Below the pieces are notes generated by a model. It ran no database searches and had not been told where the DNA came from. It worked only from the letters and a program-made list of their open reading frames with translations. Source: Orobanche coerulescens (Eukaryota > Streptophyta > Magnoliopsida > Lamiales > Orobanchaceae). From it: a stretch of 64,000 nt of DNA. Position 1 is the stretch's first letter. Each line of letters begins with the position of its first letter. The translations under genes and the position numbers were made by a program. The stretch is from the NCBI GenBank assembly GCA_033398695.1, contig CM065814.1, forward strand, positions 79,812,358 to 79,876,357, read 5' to 3'. Below, one piece after another: positions 11,191 through 21,918 of the stretch.

Positions 11191-13334
11191 TGTAATATCC
11201 GTGTTTTCTATTTTCGGTAATTTCTATTTTTGGTGTATGTTCGTTTCGGACAGCTCGCTTAGCACTGTGTTGGGATTCTGAATCTATTTTGTTCTTGGAT
11301 TTTTTCCGTCTGGTCGAGTTTCGAGGATGTTTTTGCATAATTTCATCTTGAATTATATCTTGTCGCATGTACGTTCGATTCTCGTAAAGCTTGTTCGTTT
11401 TCGTTGTTTCTTGATTTGTATAAGTTTGTATGGTTGGGTTGGTCGTGTTGAAACTTTCGGTTTGTTAATCCAACGTTGTATCGCGATTTTTCGGGCACTT
11501 GGGCCTTTCTTGTAATTTTCATAAGTTTGGGGAATTTCGCTTTATTTGCGGAATTTCAGGCTCTCTAGTGATCGATATTATATTCTCTTTCAACGCTCAA
11601 CTTTGTCATCTCGATTATTACGTGTTTATGTTTCCGGATTCTGGTCTTACTTCGTATTTCGGCACTTTTGTGCTGTTGGCAGCAGTGTACTGTGCAGTAC
11701 TGAACTGCTGCCTGAGTAGCGCACGCTACTCCGGACTTACTTGCGTGCGCTATCACTGTGTGGTTAGCGTACGCTAACCTGGGGTTCGTAGCGTGCACTA
11801 ACGATTTCAAATGCAGGGACAAGAGGTTCGAGATTTGCATCGACTGTGCAACAGACGCTAATTCAGCGTTAACGCACGCTAATTCCTAGTACTAGCGCAC
11901 GCTAACCATGTTAGTTTGCGTACGCTAACTGGAGGACAGTAGGCAGACTGTTCTTCCACGCCCCGTTAGCGCACGCTAATGCTTGTGCGTAGCGTGCGCT
12001 AAGACTGTTTTATATAAATAAGACAGCAGCAGTCAACTTCGTCATTTTTTCTTCATTTCTTATCCTTCTCGGCTTTGAGCGATTCCAGGCGAGGGTTAGG
12101 GCCAATTCCGACTGTAGATCATCTTTACTACCACCGTGCATTCCTTGCGTGAATTCTTCAAGTTCCTAATCACTTTCCACCATCCGAATCAAGGTAAAAA
12201 TTCCCAAAACCCTTGTTTTGAGATTTTGGGGGAATTTTGGGAATTTCTTGGGATTTGACTCTTTTAGTCCGAATTATCTCTGGGTTATCGCTAGACTTCG
12301 ATTCGTGTACTTGTAATCCTTCGTTTTATTGATAAATTATGGTTTTAAACTTCAAGTTTTCCATTGTTCGTCACTTATAGTCGACGATACCCAAGTCATG
12401 ACCGACGAATCGTTCCAAGGGGTAGAATTAGGATTAATTCTTATCTTTCCGCATTATTGAGACTTGTTGTATACCGTATTTGTGTTAGGAACGGATTTGA
12501 GAGGATTGTTCGGACCGAAACCTATTCCTTCGTCGTTTCCTTCGTTTCATTTCACTCAAGGCAAGTACATGTATTACATCTCGTTATGTATGTTGTGATT
12601 TTCGAAATGAATGATGAATTGTGATTTTTGGGTGCGTGAGTTGTGTTCCTTCCACCCGGAGTGTCCGACGGGATGTCTGGGGGTCGATACTAAGGGGTAC
12701 GACCGCGGAAGTGGTATCCCACCCGGAGTGTTTGACGGGATGTCTAGGGGTCGATACTAAGGGGTACGGCCACGGCATACCAGTTGTGATTTTGTGATAT
12801 CGTGATGATTGGAACTGATTTGATTGCCATTGTAGTATTCCGGAATATTTATGGCAAATGACTTATGTTTGAGATGATTGTCTAAAAACCGTATTTTGTA
12901 TATAATATTGTGTAATTGTGTACTTGCACTAGCCATTTGAATGCTAACCCCTTAAATGGGGGAAATGCGTCTTATGCATTTCAGGTACCGGGAGAGCTGA
13001 GGAGCAGGCACGGGACACGCACGCAAAGGATGGGATGGCTTGATGATGTGGCTCGAGTCTGTATTTTTATGTTTTGTCATTGCATGTGTCGAGTACTGGA
13101 GTTAGACTGTTCACTTTGAAACTTGGTTTAAGTCCCCTGCGTGGGCAATGAATTGGTATTTATCTTATGTTCATATACTCCGTTAAAATGTTTTGGCCGA
13201 GGCCACGTCCTTACTTACTTTTTGAAGTGTATCATTTGGGATTATATTGTGGTTTATGTGTCATGTGTTAGCCTGGTAGACCTCACGAGGGTTCTACGGC
13301 GTGTAATGTCCCATTTGTGAATTGGGGTGTTACA
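11191..13334 (+). repeat. 3' LTR of Tekay element A
   Basis: TGTAATATCC to GGGGTGTTACA, 2144 bases, nearly identical to the 5' LTR. There are two exceptions: it has two rather than three tandem modules (12652, 12719), and a patch at about 11807-11855 is strongly diverged from the matching 4667-4714. Confidence 0.92.
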
Positions 13335-13339
13335 GCATC
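13335..13339. repeat. Target site duplication GCATC, right copy
   Basis: Matches 4041-4045. The Cassandra LTR sequence TTGTTGGTATGAG resumes directly afterwards. Confidence 0.9.
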
Positions 13340-13390
13340 TTGTTGGTATGAGTAGTCCAAATCAATTTATTTAACCACTTTCTAGTGCAG
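13340..13390 (-). repeat. Cassandra 3' LTR, middle piece
   Basis: These 51 bases match 17300-17350 of the intact Cassandra 5' LTR and continue the copy that ended at 4045. Homology stops after TCTAGTGCAG; about 70 bases of LTR are missing before it reappears at 16731. Confidence 0.8.
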
Positions 13391-13465
13391 ATTCTATTTG
13401 GTAAAATTGTATGTGTTAGATGTTTTCCTAAAAGTATGTTTGTTGTCTAACATTTTTGATGAAAG

Positions 13466-13713
13466 ATTGCTGAATTAAAAAGAGAAGTTAAAGTATCTAT
13501 AATCCGTGAAGCAGTAATATATTTAATTAGACATTCTTCTTTAGATAAAAAATGGAAAATATATTGCATAAAAAATAATATGCATCCAAAGAAATTTTCA
13601 AAAGATGTGCCTAATCGTTGGAATTCGACTTACAATTTGTTAAATGATAGTTATGAATATCGTATTGCATTATGCAATTTTTATAATGAAGAACAAGTAC
13701 ATTCTAGTCCGGA
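13466..13713 (+). pseudogene. hAT transposase fragment
   Basis: A frame without start or stop reads IAELKREVKVSIIREAV..., then FSKDVPNRWNSTYNLLNDSY. The DVxxRWNSTY pattern with following hydrophobic helix is characteristic of plant hAT-superfamily (Ac/Tag1, RICESLEEPER-like) transposases, in the core before the dimerisation region. Only about 80 codons remain. No terminal inverted repeats or 8-base TSD were found, so it is a broken piece. Confidence 0.75.
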
Positions 13714-14909
13714 TCTAGAACTGTTCAATCGGATTAAGATAATTCGATTAACCCTTTAATCAAACAATTAAATTACTGCATGAGATCCTAAAGTGGGTTT
13801 TCATATTTATTATTCCACTGCGTTTTTACTTCGATTATTTTGTATTCATTGCCTTATGGCAGGCCATGTCTTAGCTCCAACAGTATCAGGCGCGGATCTT
13901 CAAGCAGGAGCAAGAAAAGCTATGGGTTTCATAAGATAAAACAGTCGCCTCCCTCGAGCTCATCGGGTCTAAAATCAATGCTCATGATAAGAAAATTGAT
14001 GACCTAACTATCTATATCTAAAAGATCATAGGATATTACCTTTGAAGCGAATTGATTGCTTTTGTCTTGATCACCTTGTATTTCTACCTTTAGACCTTTT
14101 AGAGTATGATCCGTCTTAACCCGAATGTTGTGTGGGTGGATTATTCGGATAACCATGTATTCGTTCAAAGATGTTGGTCGTGGAAAGGTTAGCGTCTCCG
14201 GCTTGAGCTAAACTAATATTTCTAGATTATGATAATCATCCTGTTGCATTATTCCGTGGCTACTTCAATCAAGTATCATGGCCAATTACTTGGAAAATCG
14301 AACTTTCGATTCTTGTTATCGGATATGAGAAAATGCACTGGAAGTGTTTAAAGTTTATTCACATAAATCGTTCGCAAGTCAATAAATTTAAATGGGCATT
14401 AAGTTTTATTAAGACTTCTATAACTGATGCTAGGACGTGTGCATGTCTTGATAGCATAGTTATAAGTATATAGGTGGGACCAGTATAAGCGTTAAAAACT
14501 TCCTACTTTCGTATGAGGGACATGATGCGAAAATTTAACTCAAAATAAGAATTAAGGCAGAGGGAGGTACACTATTCAGAAAATCATGCTCGCTTCCAAA
14601 GATTGATGATTTTTAGTTCAAGAGTTTCACTAATCTTGGGGCGACGGCCTATATTGCTAGGAGTAATAAGGAGAGTCTAGAATCTAAAGTCCACATCGGC
14701 AGGATTTGAAACTGGATTAACTGATCGAATTGATTTCGTAATCAAACAGTAAAACAGTAATAGTAGATTACGAGCTGTAACCTATCAAGCAAAAATTGAA
14801 TTTTATTGATTGAGATCAAAAGATTACAATGCATAAAAAAGAAAGTTACAGAGATTGCATAATGCTAGGTACAATGATAAAGGACCATCCATGTTAACTC
14901 CTGTAATGA
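13714..14909. other. Unassigned repeat-derived DNA
   Basis: No gene seen. About 14330-14420 (ATCGTTCGCAAGTCAATAAA, GGGCATTAAGTTT) is a degenerate copy of the Angela LTR part at 3340-3400. About 14085-14130 is similar to 15765-15815 (TTAGAGTATGWTCC...GTTGTGTGG), a possible old repeat pair flanking the fragment mosaic. Confidence 0.45.
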
Positions 14910-14993
14910 GTCAGAAATTCGCGTGGGACGAGAAATGTCAGGCTAGATTTGATGAACTTAAGGGAAGATTGACAACGGCACCAATATTAGCAT
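14910..14993 (+). pseudogene. Gypsy RT/RNase H junction fragment
   Basis: A 28-codon stretch (FAWDEKCQARFDELKGRL, then TTAPILAL) corresponds to the RT-RNase H connection of gypsy pol, compare 9160-9228. It ends abruptly and joins unrelated sequence. Confidence 0.75.
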
Positions 14994-15108
14994 TACTAGA
15001 TGTATTCTCATCAGGGAGTCTACCATGTTCAATCGGTTTAAGACACTGGAGGATGCTGTGAAGGAGTTATCAAGGATCCTGTTAGACCCTGGAAAGATTC
15101 TTACATTT

Positions 15109-15306
15109 CAACCCACCTACCTTTGACGGGGAACCCGACGATATCAAAGCTAAACTCTGGATGGAGAAAACTAAGGGAATTTTCAACGCCCTTCAGTATA
15201 CTAATGAACAACGGAAATTACTGGATGCATTCCGACTCGAGGCTGCAGCTCATGACTGGTGGAGCAGTGTCAACGAGCGCTGGGCTGCCGAGAAGGATCC
15301 AGAATG
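15109..15306 (+). pseudogene. Gypsy gag fragment
   Basis: A 65-codon frame starts NPPTFDGEPDD, includes EQRKLLDAFRLEAAAHDWW and ends at TGA. This is the core of a gypsy retrotransposon gag domain, from a lineage different from the three Tekay elements here. Confidence 0.75.
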
Positions 15307-15453
15307 AGAAATCCCTCTCAATCATCAAGATCAGATCAGATAGAGGAGGAGAATTTCACAACAGAGCAATCACTGAGTACAGTGATCAGAATGGGATCCA
15401 GCACGAGCTCACTGTAACCAAGACTCCACATCAGAATGGTGTTTCCGAAAGAA
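15304..15453 (+). pseudogene. Copia integrase fragment
   Basis: In the next frame the sequence becomes copia integrase: IIKIRSDRGGEFHN, then QNGIQHELT and TPHQNGVSERR, containing the second Asp and catalytic Glu regions of the DDE core. It directly abuts the gypsy gag fragment, so two retrotransposon superfamilies meet within a few bases. Confidence 0.8.
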
Positions 15454-16095
15454 GATTTTTCACTTCATTTCTTCTTCTCTCCGAGGGATTGAGACGAGGG
15501 CGATTAGGGTTCGAGTTCTTGGCAGATTTTGCTCCATCCAAGGGTGTTTTGGAGAGTCTTAGATAATTATAACATCATCTAATCTGTTGTTCTTCTTCGT
15601 ATTGAGGTAAAATGTTACGTCTGTAATGCTCTACTCAGAGCTCACTACCCCGATCACATGTAAGTTATCGTACGCAACCGTCCTACTGTTTTTGGGTTTT
15701 ACATGTATCAAATACAATAAATAAGAGCAAGATAAGCGAAGTGGTTTTTGCTTTTGATCGCTTCCTCAAAACCTTCTAGAGTATGTTCCCGCCTTAATCC
15801 GGGCGTTGTGTGGCAAATGAGCTACCAAATCTTGCTTGATAGTTGAGATGGATTGGTCGAAACAAGTTTCTCACAACTCTCGATTGTAGATTTGATTCGG
15901 TATTATTAGGATCATGGCATTGTTAGAATCATAATCTAAATCCAAGTGAGGTTTTTCTAGTATGGATAGAAAGCTATAAAGGTTGTTTCCTTGCCCAATA
16001 GATACGAGCCGAAATCCGATAATCATGTTGGAACAATATTTTTTGATACATATTTTAGCAAAATAATTATTATTTTGTTACACATTTTACTATCG
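15454..16095. other. Unassigned stretch between pol fragments
   Basis: No gene seen. Includes the repeat similar to 14085-14130 at 15765-15815. Confidence 0.4.
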
Positions 16096-16206
16096 TTATT
16101 GATGAATCGGGTATTCTTTGAATACTTGGATAAATTCGTGGTTGTTTTCATTGATGACATCTTAATTTATTCGAAGGATCCGGAAGAGCATGCAGAGAGG
16201 CTAACT
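16096..16206 (+). pseudogene. Gypsy RT fragment with YxDD-type box
   Basis: About 37 codons carry LMNRVFFEYLDKF then [18 protein letters not shown], the catalytic segment of gypsy RT. Both edges are abrupt. Confidence 0.8.
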
Positions 16207-16266
16207 GTTTTAAACAGTGAGAATCAGCTACACTTGCTCATGTCAAATTTGAGTTTTCTAAAGTGA

Positions 16267-16730
16267 CACAGCTGAGTAATACACAAGAAATGGAAATAAC
16301 ATCCTTGAAAGCATCTATGCCAACTTCGTTTCCGCTGTATTTTATTTCCAACAAATACTTGGTCTAGTAAATGGCTCCAAGAGGTGATCAGGAAGCACCC
16401 TTGCTTTTCCAGTCCAATTGGGCTGTGTAAAACCCCCTAAATTCGATGGTTTATCACCGGCTCCTCCGGCACTATAAGGCCGAGCTCTACTCGGCACTAT
16501 GAATGACCGGATCCTCCATCACTAAAATACCGAGATCGCCTCGACACTATCAATGGAAGATATGAAAATGAAAATACAACGGCCGAACCAACTCGGCCAG
16601 AACATCCAAAACAAAACAAGTGAACAGGTACTGAAAATGAAAGCTTATTCATTCAAAAGAGTTGCGAACGATTACGTATTTGAGCCATAAACCTTTCCAG
16701 TGCTGACCCCCTTATCCAATAAGGAGTGAA
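16267..16730. repeat. Reverse LTR fragments
   Basis: No gene. TGTAAAACCCCC at about 16427 resembles a reversed gypsy LTR end. About 16640-16730 (GCGAACGATTACGTATTTGAGCC...) matches the reversed Angela LTR at 29468-29530 and runs straight into the Cassandra 3' LTR tip at 16731. Confidence 0.5.
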
Positions 16731-17089
16731 AATGCTGGACCGAAACCCAACAATCCCCCTCCCAGTACCTGCCAGCATCTCAGCCCCATAGTTTGGAAAC
16801 CTCCGTGAACTAGATTTAATCACACAGCCCTCTCGTGGTTGGATTCATTCACACAGTTCTCCAACACTTGACATCAGCATCTATTCCAGCTCCATCTACT
16901 TCTGCTGTGCCAGTATCTCAGTTCCAGCATACTAGATTTGATCACATAGCCCTCGAGCACCTGACAACCTCCACAGCGCCAACATCTTAGTTCCAGCCAA
17001 CTGGCAACATTTGCTGCATGCCCACCTCTTAGTTCCAACACTCTGGCAGTCTCCACTATGGGACACTTCAAGGGAATCCGCACCCGTGA

Positions 17090-17106
17090 CCTGCTCCGAT
17101 ACCAAT
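17090..17106 (-). other. Cassandra primer binding site
   Basis: On the minus strand ATTGGTATCGGAGCAGG starts immediately after the LTR end. It matches the initiator-Met type site TGGTATCAGAGC with one change. Confidence 0.7.
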
Positions 17107-17423
17107 TGTTGGTCCCAAGAATGATGAAGACTATCCTCATTATACCAATACGAGTCTTCTTTAGCGCGTTTTGTCTTCACTCATGCGCACCTGAGATACA
17201 TTCCAGGGGGTCACCCATCCCATAACTACTCCAGGCCAAGCATGATTAACTTTGGAGTTTCTATGAGATGGATACCAGAAAAGATGATGCATCTTGTTGG
17301 TATGAGTTGTCCAGATCAATTCATTTAACCACTTTCAAGTGCAGACCTCATAGGCCGAATCGCAATCCGCGCCTCGCGCATTTTTAAGCCCATGCAGGCA
17401 TGATGCTGGACCGAAACCCAACA
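17107..17423 (-). repeat. Cassandra 5' LTR
   Basis: A complete 317-base LTR with TG...CA ends on the minus strand. It contains the 5S-like segment in the LTR sense direction. Its unbroken run through GATGCATC|TTGTTGG (about 17285-17305) is the empty-site equivalent of the Tekay insertion at 4046-13334. Confidence 0.8.
17186..17275 (-). promoter_or_regulatory. 5S rRNA-derived segment of the Cassandra LTR
   Basis: On the minus strand the segment reads as a diverged 5S rRNA: the parts around CCAAAGTTAATCATGCTTGG and GATGGGTGACCCCCTGG correspond to the 5S internal control region and 3' domain. It is not a 5S gene, because it is embedded in an LTR and diverged throughout. In Cassandra families this segment is known to keep RNA polymerase III promoter motifs. 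A second copy lies at 3941-4022. Confidence 0.75.
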
Positions 17424-18198
17424 TCGTGCATAACGTCGAGTAGAGATAGGGTTTGACTGACCATTACCCTATAACTTGACAGGGACATTTGAAATAAAGG
17501 TTTATATGTATACTGATATTCACGATAAAAAGGTTTTGGACTGATCCCCATCATTCGTTCTCAGTTAAGGTACAGTGTAGGACGCTAGGCTGGCTAGGTG
17601 GTGCTACTACTCTTTGGTTCCTCCCATTGTTAACTGAGATGGACCCACCGAATCGCGCAATAGGATTGATGATGGAATGAATCGATCTTATTCTCTCTTA
17701 ATAAATACTAGATATTGGATATCTAATTTATTAGAGATTGGATGTCTAATTAATTTCGAGACATTGGATGTCTAAATTAATTTATTGGATAAATTAATTT
17801 ACGGCCTGATGAATTAAATATATTACTCGGTGACTAGTTTAATTCATAAATATAATTATTTCTTAGAGAAATTAATTACATTATTTTGTATTTGATATAA
17901 TTAATTAATTGATATAAATACATCAGAACAGAATGAAGTTTATCTGTTTGGACACACGAGAGACCGAAACGAACCGAACTCCTTCTAGCTTCTAGATGGC
18001 CGCCCCTCCCCCTATTTCCTCCCACTTTCCTTTTGCCTTCTTTCCTTTAATTGAGGGAAGTCTAGACTAAGGGAGTTGGCATGTGGTGCATGATTGGGAG
18101 AAGGTGGACTTTACCATGTGAAGTGGTACAAGTTGAAGACAAAAGGGTAAAAAGACTTATCATCCACCATTTGAGGGGAATCTCACGGACATATGCAA

Positions 18199-18203
<5 letters not shown>

Positions 18204-18237
<34 letters not shown>
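18204..18237. repeat. (GA)n microsatellite
   Basis: About 16 GA units lie inside the right half of the plus-strand Angela LTR; the corresponding part of the other copy lacks them. Confidence 0.9.
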
Positions 18238-18238
<1 letters not shown>

Positions 18239-18746
18239 GTCTTTGTCTTGTTCATCTTTCTTCTTCATTTTCTTGGAGAAAAATTGAGATAGAAAGAAGT
18301 TTTCCAAAAATAATTAGAGTGCTTAGGAAAATCAAGAGAGAAAATACATATATATACACTTAAAGTGTTATAGGTAATATTACCAAGCTCTAACCACTTT
18401 GTTCTAGCCATATCCTTGGAGGATAACAATATGGGAGTTATTCCGATCGACTTCCGGTGCGTGGAAAGTAGAGGCACAGTGTTTCGGTGCTTGGGATTTT
18501 CTAAAGCTTGACGAATCAGATTCATGGCGGAGATCACCATTAGCTTGGAGAATATGATTTGTGGAGGAGATCACAAACTACAATCATTTAATCAACGGAT
18601 TACAAGGGTATGATTTCGTATCTTCCTCTTTGTTCGTTTTATATTCGTATATACGTAGCTTGAATTGATCATCTTGAGGGATTCTTATTGCACTTTGTCA
18701 TTTTCGCTTCCACTGCGCCCTTCGTTTTTATATGCGAATCCCAATA

Positions 18747-18765
18747 GATATTTGGTATCGGTTGA
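18747..18765 (+). other. Primer-site-like sequence right after the Angela LTR
   Basis: TTGGTATCGG begins six bases after the LTR end. It matches the start of the Met-type sites used by the Cassandra and Tekay elements in this window. A primer site follows a 5' LTR, yet pol and a polypurine tract precede this same LTR. Confidence 0.45.
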
Positions 18766-19604
18766 TATGAGGCAGGTTGAGAACTTAACTTCTGGAATAT
18801 GACTCTTCCCACTCCATAATGAAACGTCCGAATTAAATGAGACTATTTATAGAGGTAACTATTCAGCTGAAGGATTAAAGAGAATTAAAGGCACTTCAAT
18901 ATGTCGTAACTCCCCACCGGATGGAGTGGAATTGGACCCTGGGGTCTTATGCATTTCATTTCATACACAATAACATAACGATATACAACCATGCCACATA
19001 TTGCAGCATATTTCTTTCTTACTTCTCGTGCCCAGTTTCCAGCACTTGAACATTAGTCGGAGTTCTGAGTTTTGGGGAGCACCTAACTCAGAAATGTGAT
19101 GTATTGCTTGAGCCGTCTACTCTTATACAGGGGCAAAATTGTCTTACGGAAAGAGTCCTACTCGCCTATCCCAAATTGTGATTTTTATTTTGTTAGAATT
19201 GTAATAGGTTGCCTTTCTTTGTAATTTTCTATTATAATTACATTGTTGGAAATTCAGAGAACTAACATAATTCTCACTGCATATCGCTCTAAATTCGCAA
19301 TCATATATACTGAAACCTATACATATACACATTGAAACATGCATAACCCTGAATTGGACGCACATAATTGCCTCGAAACTGGATGGTGGCGTCAGCGATT
19401 GCAACACATGACTGTTGCCGGCGATGCGAAGGTGAGGGCTCGTGGATTTTGTATCCTGATTATGTTTTGGATTCTGGGTTAGGTTGTGAAGTTTTTGGTT
19501 TTGATTGGATTGAGATAAGGGTGATTATTGGTACTCTGGTTGTGGTGGTTCGGAGCTGCAGGTTCTATGAACTCTGAAATGGAACTCGGAAATAGGTTAT
19601 GTTT
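18766..19604. other. Unassigned DNA
   Basis: No supported gene. If 18747-18765 is a primer site, the first few hundred bases may be copia leader. About 19190-19280 (TGTTAGAATTGTAATAGG..., ATTGTTGGAAATTC) has the feel of a decayed copia LTR, unproven. Confidence 0.3.
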
Positions 19605-19938
19605 TGTAATACTACGAGTATCCCATGCTGTTTAAAACTTTGTACCTCATTTTAATGATTAAATAATGGGCTCCATCGTGATGCATGTACTTTTATACGT
19701 ATTATGTGTGGACCGTGTTGTGGCGTATAAAATCATGAAAGTACTAATTTGTTTTGTGTTGTGACTTTCTGATGTTGATGATATGTCGGTGACTTCCCTG
19801 GATGTTGTTGAGAAATTATCGATGCGAATATGACAGTGGCTAACGTCTTATTCCCCGAGAAATTGCTGAGTGAGTATAAAGGAAAGTCGTGTTATAAAGA
19901 TTAAACATAATATTATAACTTAATGCATTAATCGAATC

Positions 19939-20253
19939 TTACGTACGTTACTGGCACAACATTACGTACGCTATCCCCATTGCATTACGCACGTTAGAGA
20001 GTAGGCTTTACGTATTTAAAGCAGTCTTAGGATGATATTCACAATCCCGCGTGGTTGGGGCAACTTTCGGCGCGACAACGATAGCTAGTCAACTGAGCAT
20101 TATGTACGTAACTCAGCAACTCATTACGTACGTAATGAGCTTTGGAAATTCGGGCAGTAGCCTATGAGAATCACTTACATATGTTAACTCTCTGGAAGGA
20201 ACGTACGTAAAGATGATTACGTACGTAAACCCTTAGGCATTACGTACATAATG
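19939..20253 (+). promoter_or_regulatory. Array of TTACGTACGTAA-type inverted repeats
   Basis: Roughly nine copies of palindromic TTACGTACGTAA and variants (ATTACGTACGCTAT, TTACGCACGTTA) occupy 315 bases just upstream of the TATA box. This is a related but distinct version of the TAGCG-YR-CGCTA motif of elements A and B. Confidence 0.65.
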
Positions 20254-20265
20254 CTAGCCTGATGT

Positions 20266-20272
20266 TATAAAA
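20266..20272 (+). promoter_or_regulatory. LTR TATA box of element C
   Basis: TATAAAA follows about 13 bases after the inverted-repeat array. Confidence 0.55.
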
Positions 20273-21289
20273 TGGCATTTCCTCTTTCATTTCCTCCGAC
20301 CCTTAAACACTTGTTCTCGCCCAAATATCACTTTCCACCCCATCAAATCGAGTTTTAAGCCTTCCTATCTGTGTATTATCATAGTAGAGTGGATTGAACA
20401 AGCTCCGGAGAAGGTTTTGAAGGTGTTGTCCTCCTGTTCTTCGTCGTTTCTTGTTGTTCTTCCTCGTATCTCGTCAAGTAAGGTAAGTTTATCAACCTTT
20501 GAATTCGTCTCAATGTCGTTAGTTGAGTTGTACTAGATTCGAATGCCTTGGGTAGCTTAGAACTCTTGATAATAATCGAACCAGTGGGACTAATCATAAT
20601 CGTTAATCAAAACCTATCAAGCTAGTATTTTGTATGACTTGTGGTAGTAATCATACTCGGATTGTACAAATCGTAATCGAACTTGTAAATTACCAACATC
20701 ATGGAATCATAATGTTATGGGTTGTGATTGTAATTTGATTATCGTATTGTAAACTCATTGGTAATTCCTTAACAAATTACTCGTCAATTATCGAATTGGA
20801 TTGGTGATCAAATACATTAGGAATACGCGAGAATTATGCTTGTTCGTTCTTTCCTAGAGATTATGGAATTTCGAAATTGAGTAAGTAACAAATTGCGGAT
20901 GGCTATAGTTGTAGTCTTAATATAAAAGTTTTGTGCAAGAACAATATAGCTAAATAAGGTTATAAATCAAGAATTAGTGGAACAAGGAATTTAGTAATTC
21001 GCATTGTCGTTAAACACGGGATTTTGGTTTCGATATTATAAAACTAACTAGGTTAAAATCCGATTGGTATGGGGCAAATTGTTGCTATTCATCATTATCA
21101 CCATTAGGTATTAATCGACAAATATGTAATAAGTTGAGCTCTCGGGTGTGGTCGTTCGAGCCGTTGTGTATCAAGAGAGTAACTCTCGTCAAAACTAAGG
21201 CAAGTGAAACTTGCTCGGATTATGTTACATTAAATTCAAAAATTTAATGCGTGTTCTATTGTGAATTGTGTTTGTTCTATTTACCCGTG

Positions 21290-21465
21290 TCCGGATTATT
21301 CCTATGTAGATACTTCCGTGACCCTTGGCTGCGGCCTTGGGAGTTTATATGTTGATACATCTATACACAACTGTGTTGAGGGATAAAACCTGAATGGTAC
21401 CCACGTCCGGAGTAATCCTGTGTAGATACTTATGTGACCCTTGGTTGCGACCTTGGGAGTTGTGT
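21290..21465 (+). repeat. Two-copy tandem module in LTR C
   Basis: Two units around GTGTCCGGATTATTCCTATG and CGTCCGGAGTAATCCTGTG, each followed by GTGACCCTTGG, mirror the module arrangement in element A downstream of the TATA box. Confidence 0.65.
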
Positions 21466-21918
21466 GTTGATTGAAAAGATAGTATTGAGTATGATGTGAT
21501 CTAATGCCAAACCAAACATTGATATTGTATTGCAAGTTTATCTTATACCTTCGATGATTTTCCATTCATATTGTCTGACCTAGGTCGACTGGCACGATTC
21601 GTCGTGTCAGGCGAATTTATTGAATATGTGCAGGACATTCCCGAAGGTTCTAGTCAGGCTTAAGCGGTGTTTGGATGAAGCCCTGTTATTTCGTTTTCTT
21701 CTCTTTTAAAATTCCGAATATTTCAAATTGATGTAATAACTGTGTGGTCGGACTTATTTCCTAACGTACTTTGTTCTCAAATTTTATCATCATGGGATTA
21801 CCTTCATAAATAAATCATTAACGGATATATTTTTAAATCTTAATAATTTCCCTTGTGGGTCCCTCACGAGGTTCACGGCACTGTAACATTCTGGTGAGTT
21901 TTTGGGGGGTTACAGAAA

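Larger units (their letters stand above)
4046..13334 (+). mobile_element. Complete Tekay/Del-type gypsy chromovirus (element A)
   Basis: This is a full 9.3 kb LTR retrotransposon: two LTRs (4046-6281, 11191-13334), Met primer site, gag, pol with protease, RT, RNase H and integrase plus a C-terminal chromodomain, polypurine tract and 5-base TSD GCATC. RT wording, chromodomain and long LTRs place it in the Tekay/Del chromoviruses. Chromodomain integrases are known to direct insertion into heterochromatin, which suits the surroundings. Frameshifts and stops in gag and pol make it non-autonomous now. It inserted into a Cassandra LTR. Confidence 0.92.
3859..17423 (-). mobile_element. Cassandra-type TRIM carrying 5S rRNA-like LTRs, heavily interrupted
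   Basis: Read on the minus strand, the element has a 317-base 5' LTR (17107-17423, TGTTGGGTTTCGG...GGACCAACA), an adjacent Met-type primer site, a non-coding interior of about 350 bases (16753-17106), a polypurine tract (GGGAGGGGGAT) and a 3' LTR in pieces: 16731-16752, 13340-13390 and 3859-4045. Both LTR copies contain a stretch complementary to plant 5S rRNA, the hallmark of Cassandra. TSDs are TCATG (3854-3858) and TCGTG (17424-17428), one mismatch. It has no coding capacity, so it must have moved using proteins supplied in trans. Confidence 0.8.
3100..18746 (+). repeat. Angela-type copia LTR, split by Cassandra (3100-3858 and 17429-18746)
   Basis: The LTR starts TGTTATGAG and ends CGAATCCCAATA (last dinucleotide mutated from CA to TA). 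Its two halves, about 759 and 1318 bases, together match the uninterrupted 1991-base LTR at 27717-29707 on the other strand in order and length. The left half ends ...TTAACTCATG and the right half resumes CGTGCATAACG..., matching the unbroken sequence around 28950-28975. A Cassandra TRIM and everything inside it separates the halves. The right half carries a (GA)n microsatellite absent from the other copy. Confidence 0.8.
19605..21914 (+). repeat. 5' LTR of element C
   Basis: Runs from TGTAATACTACG to GGGGGGTTACA. The start matches the TGTAATAYYC beginnings of the other Tekay-type LTRs here. It contains an ACGTACGT-type array, a TATA box and a two-copy tandem module. Confidence 0.7.

Noticed and set aside
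17186..17275. A 5S rRNA gene on the minus strand
   Set aside because: It is diverged and embedded in a Cassandra LTR, with a second equally diverged copy at 3941-4022. It is an LTR-borne 5S relic, not a gene.
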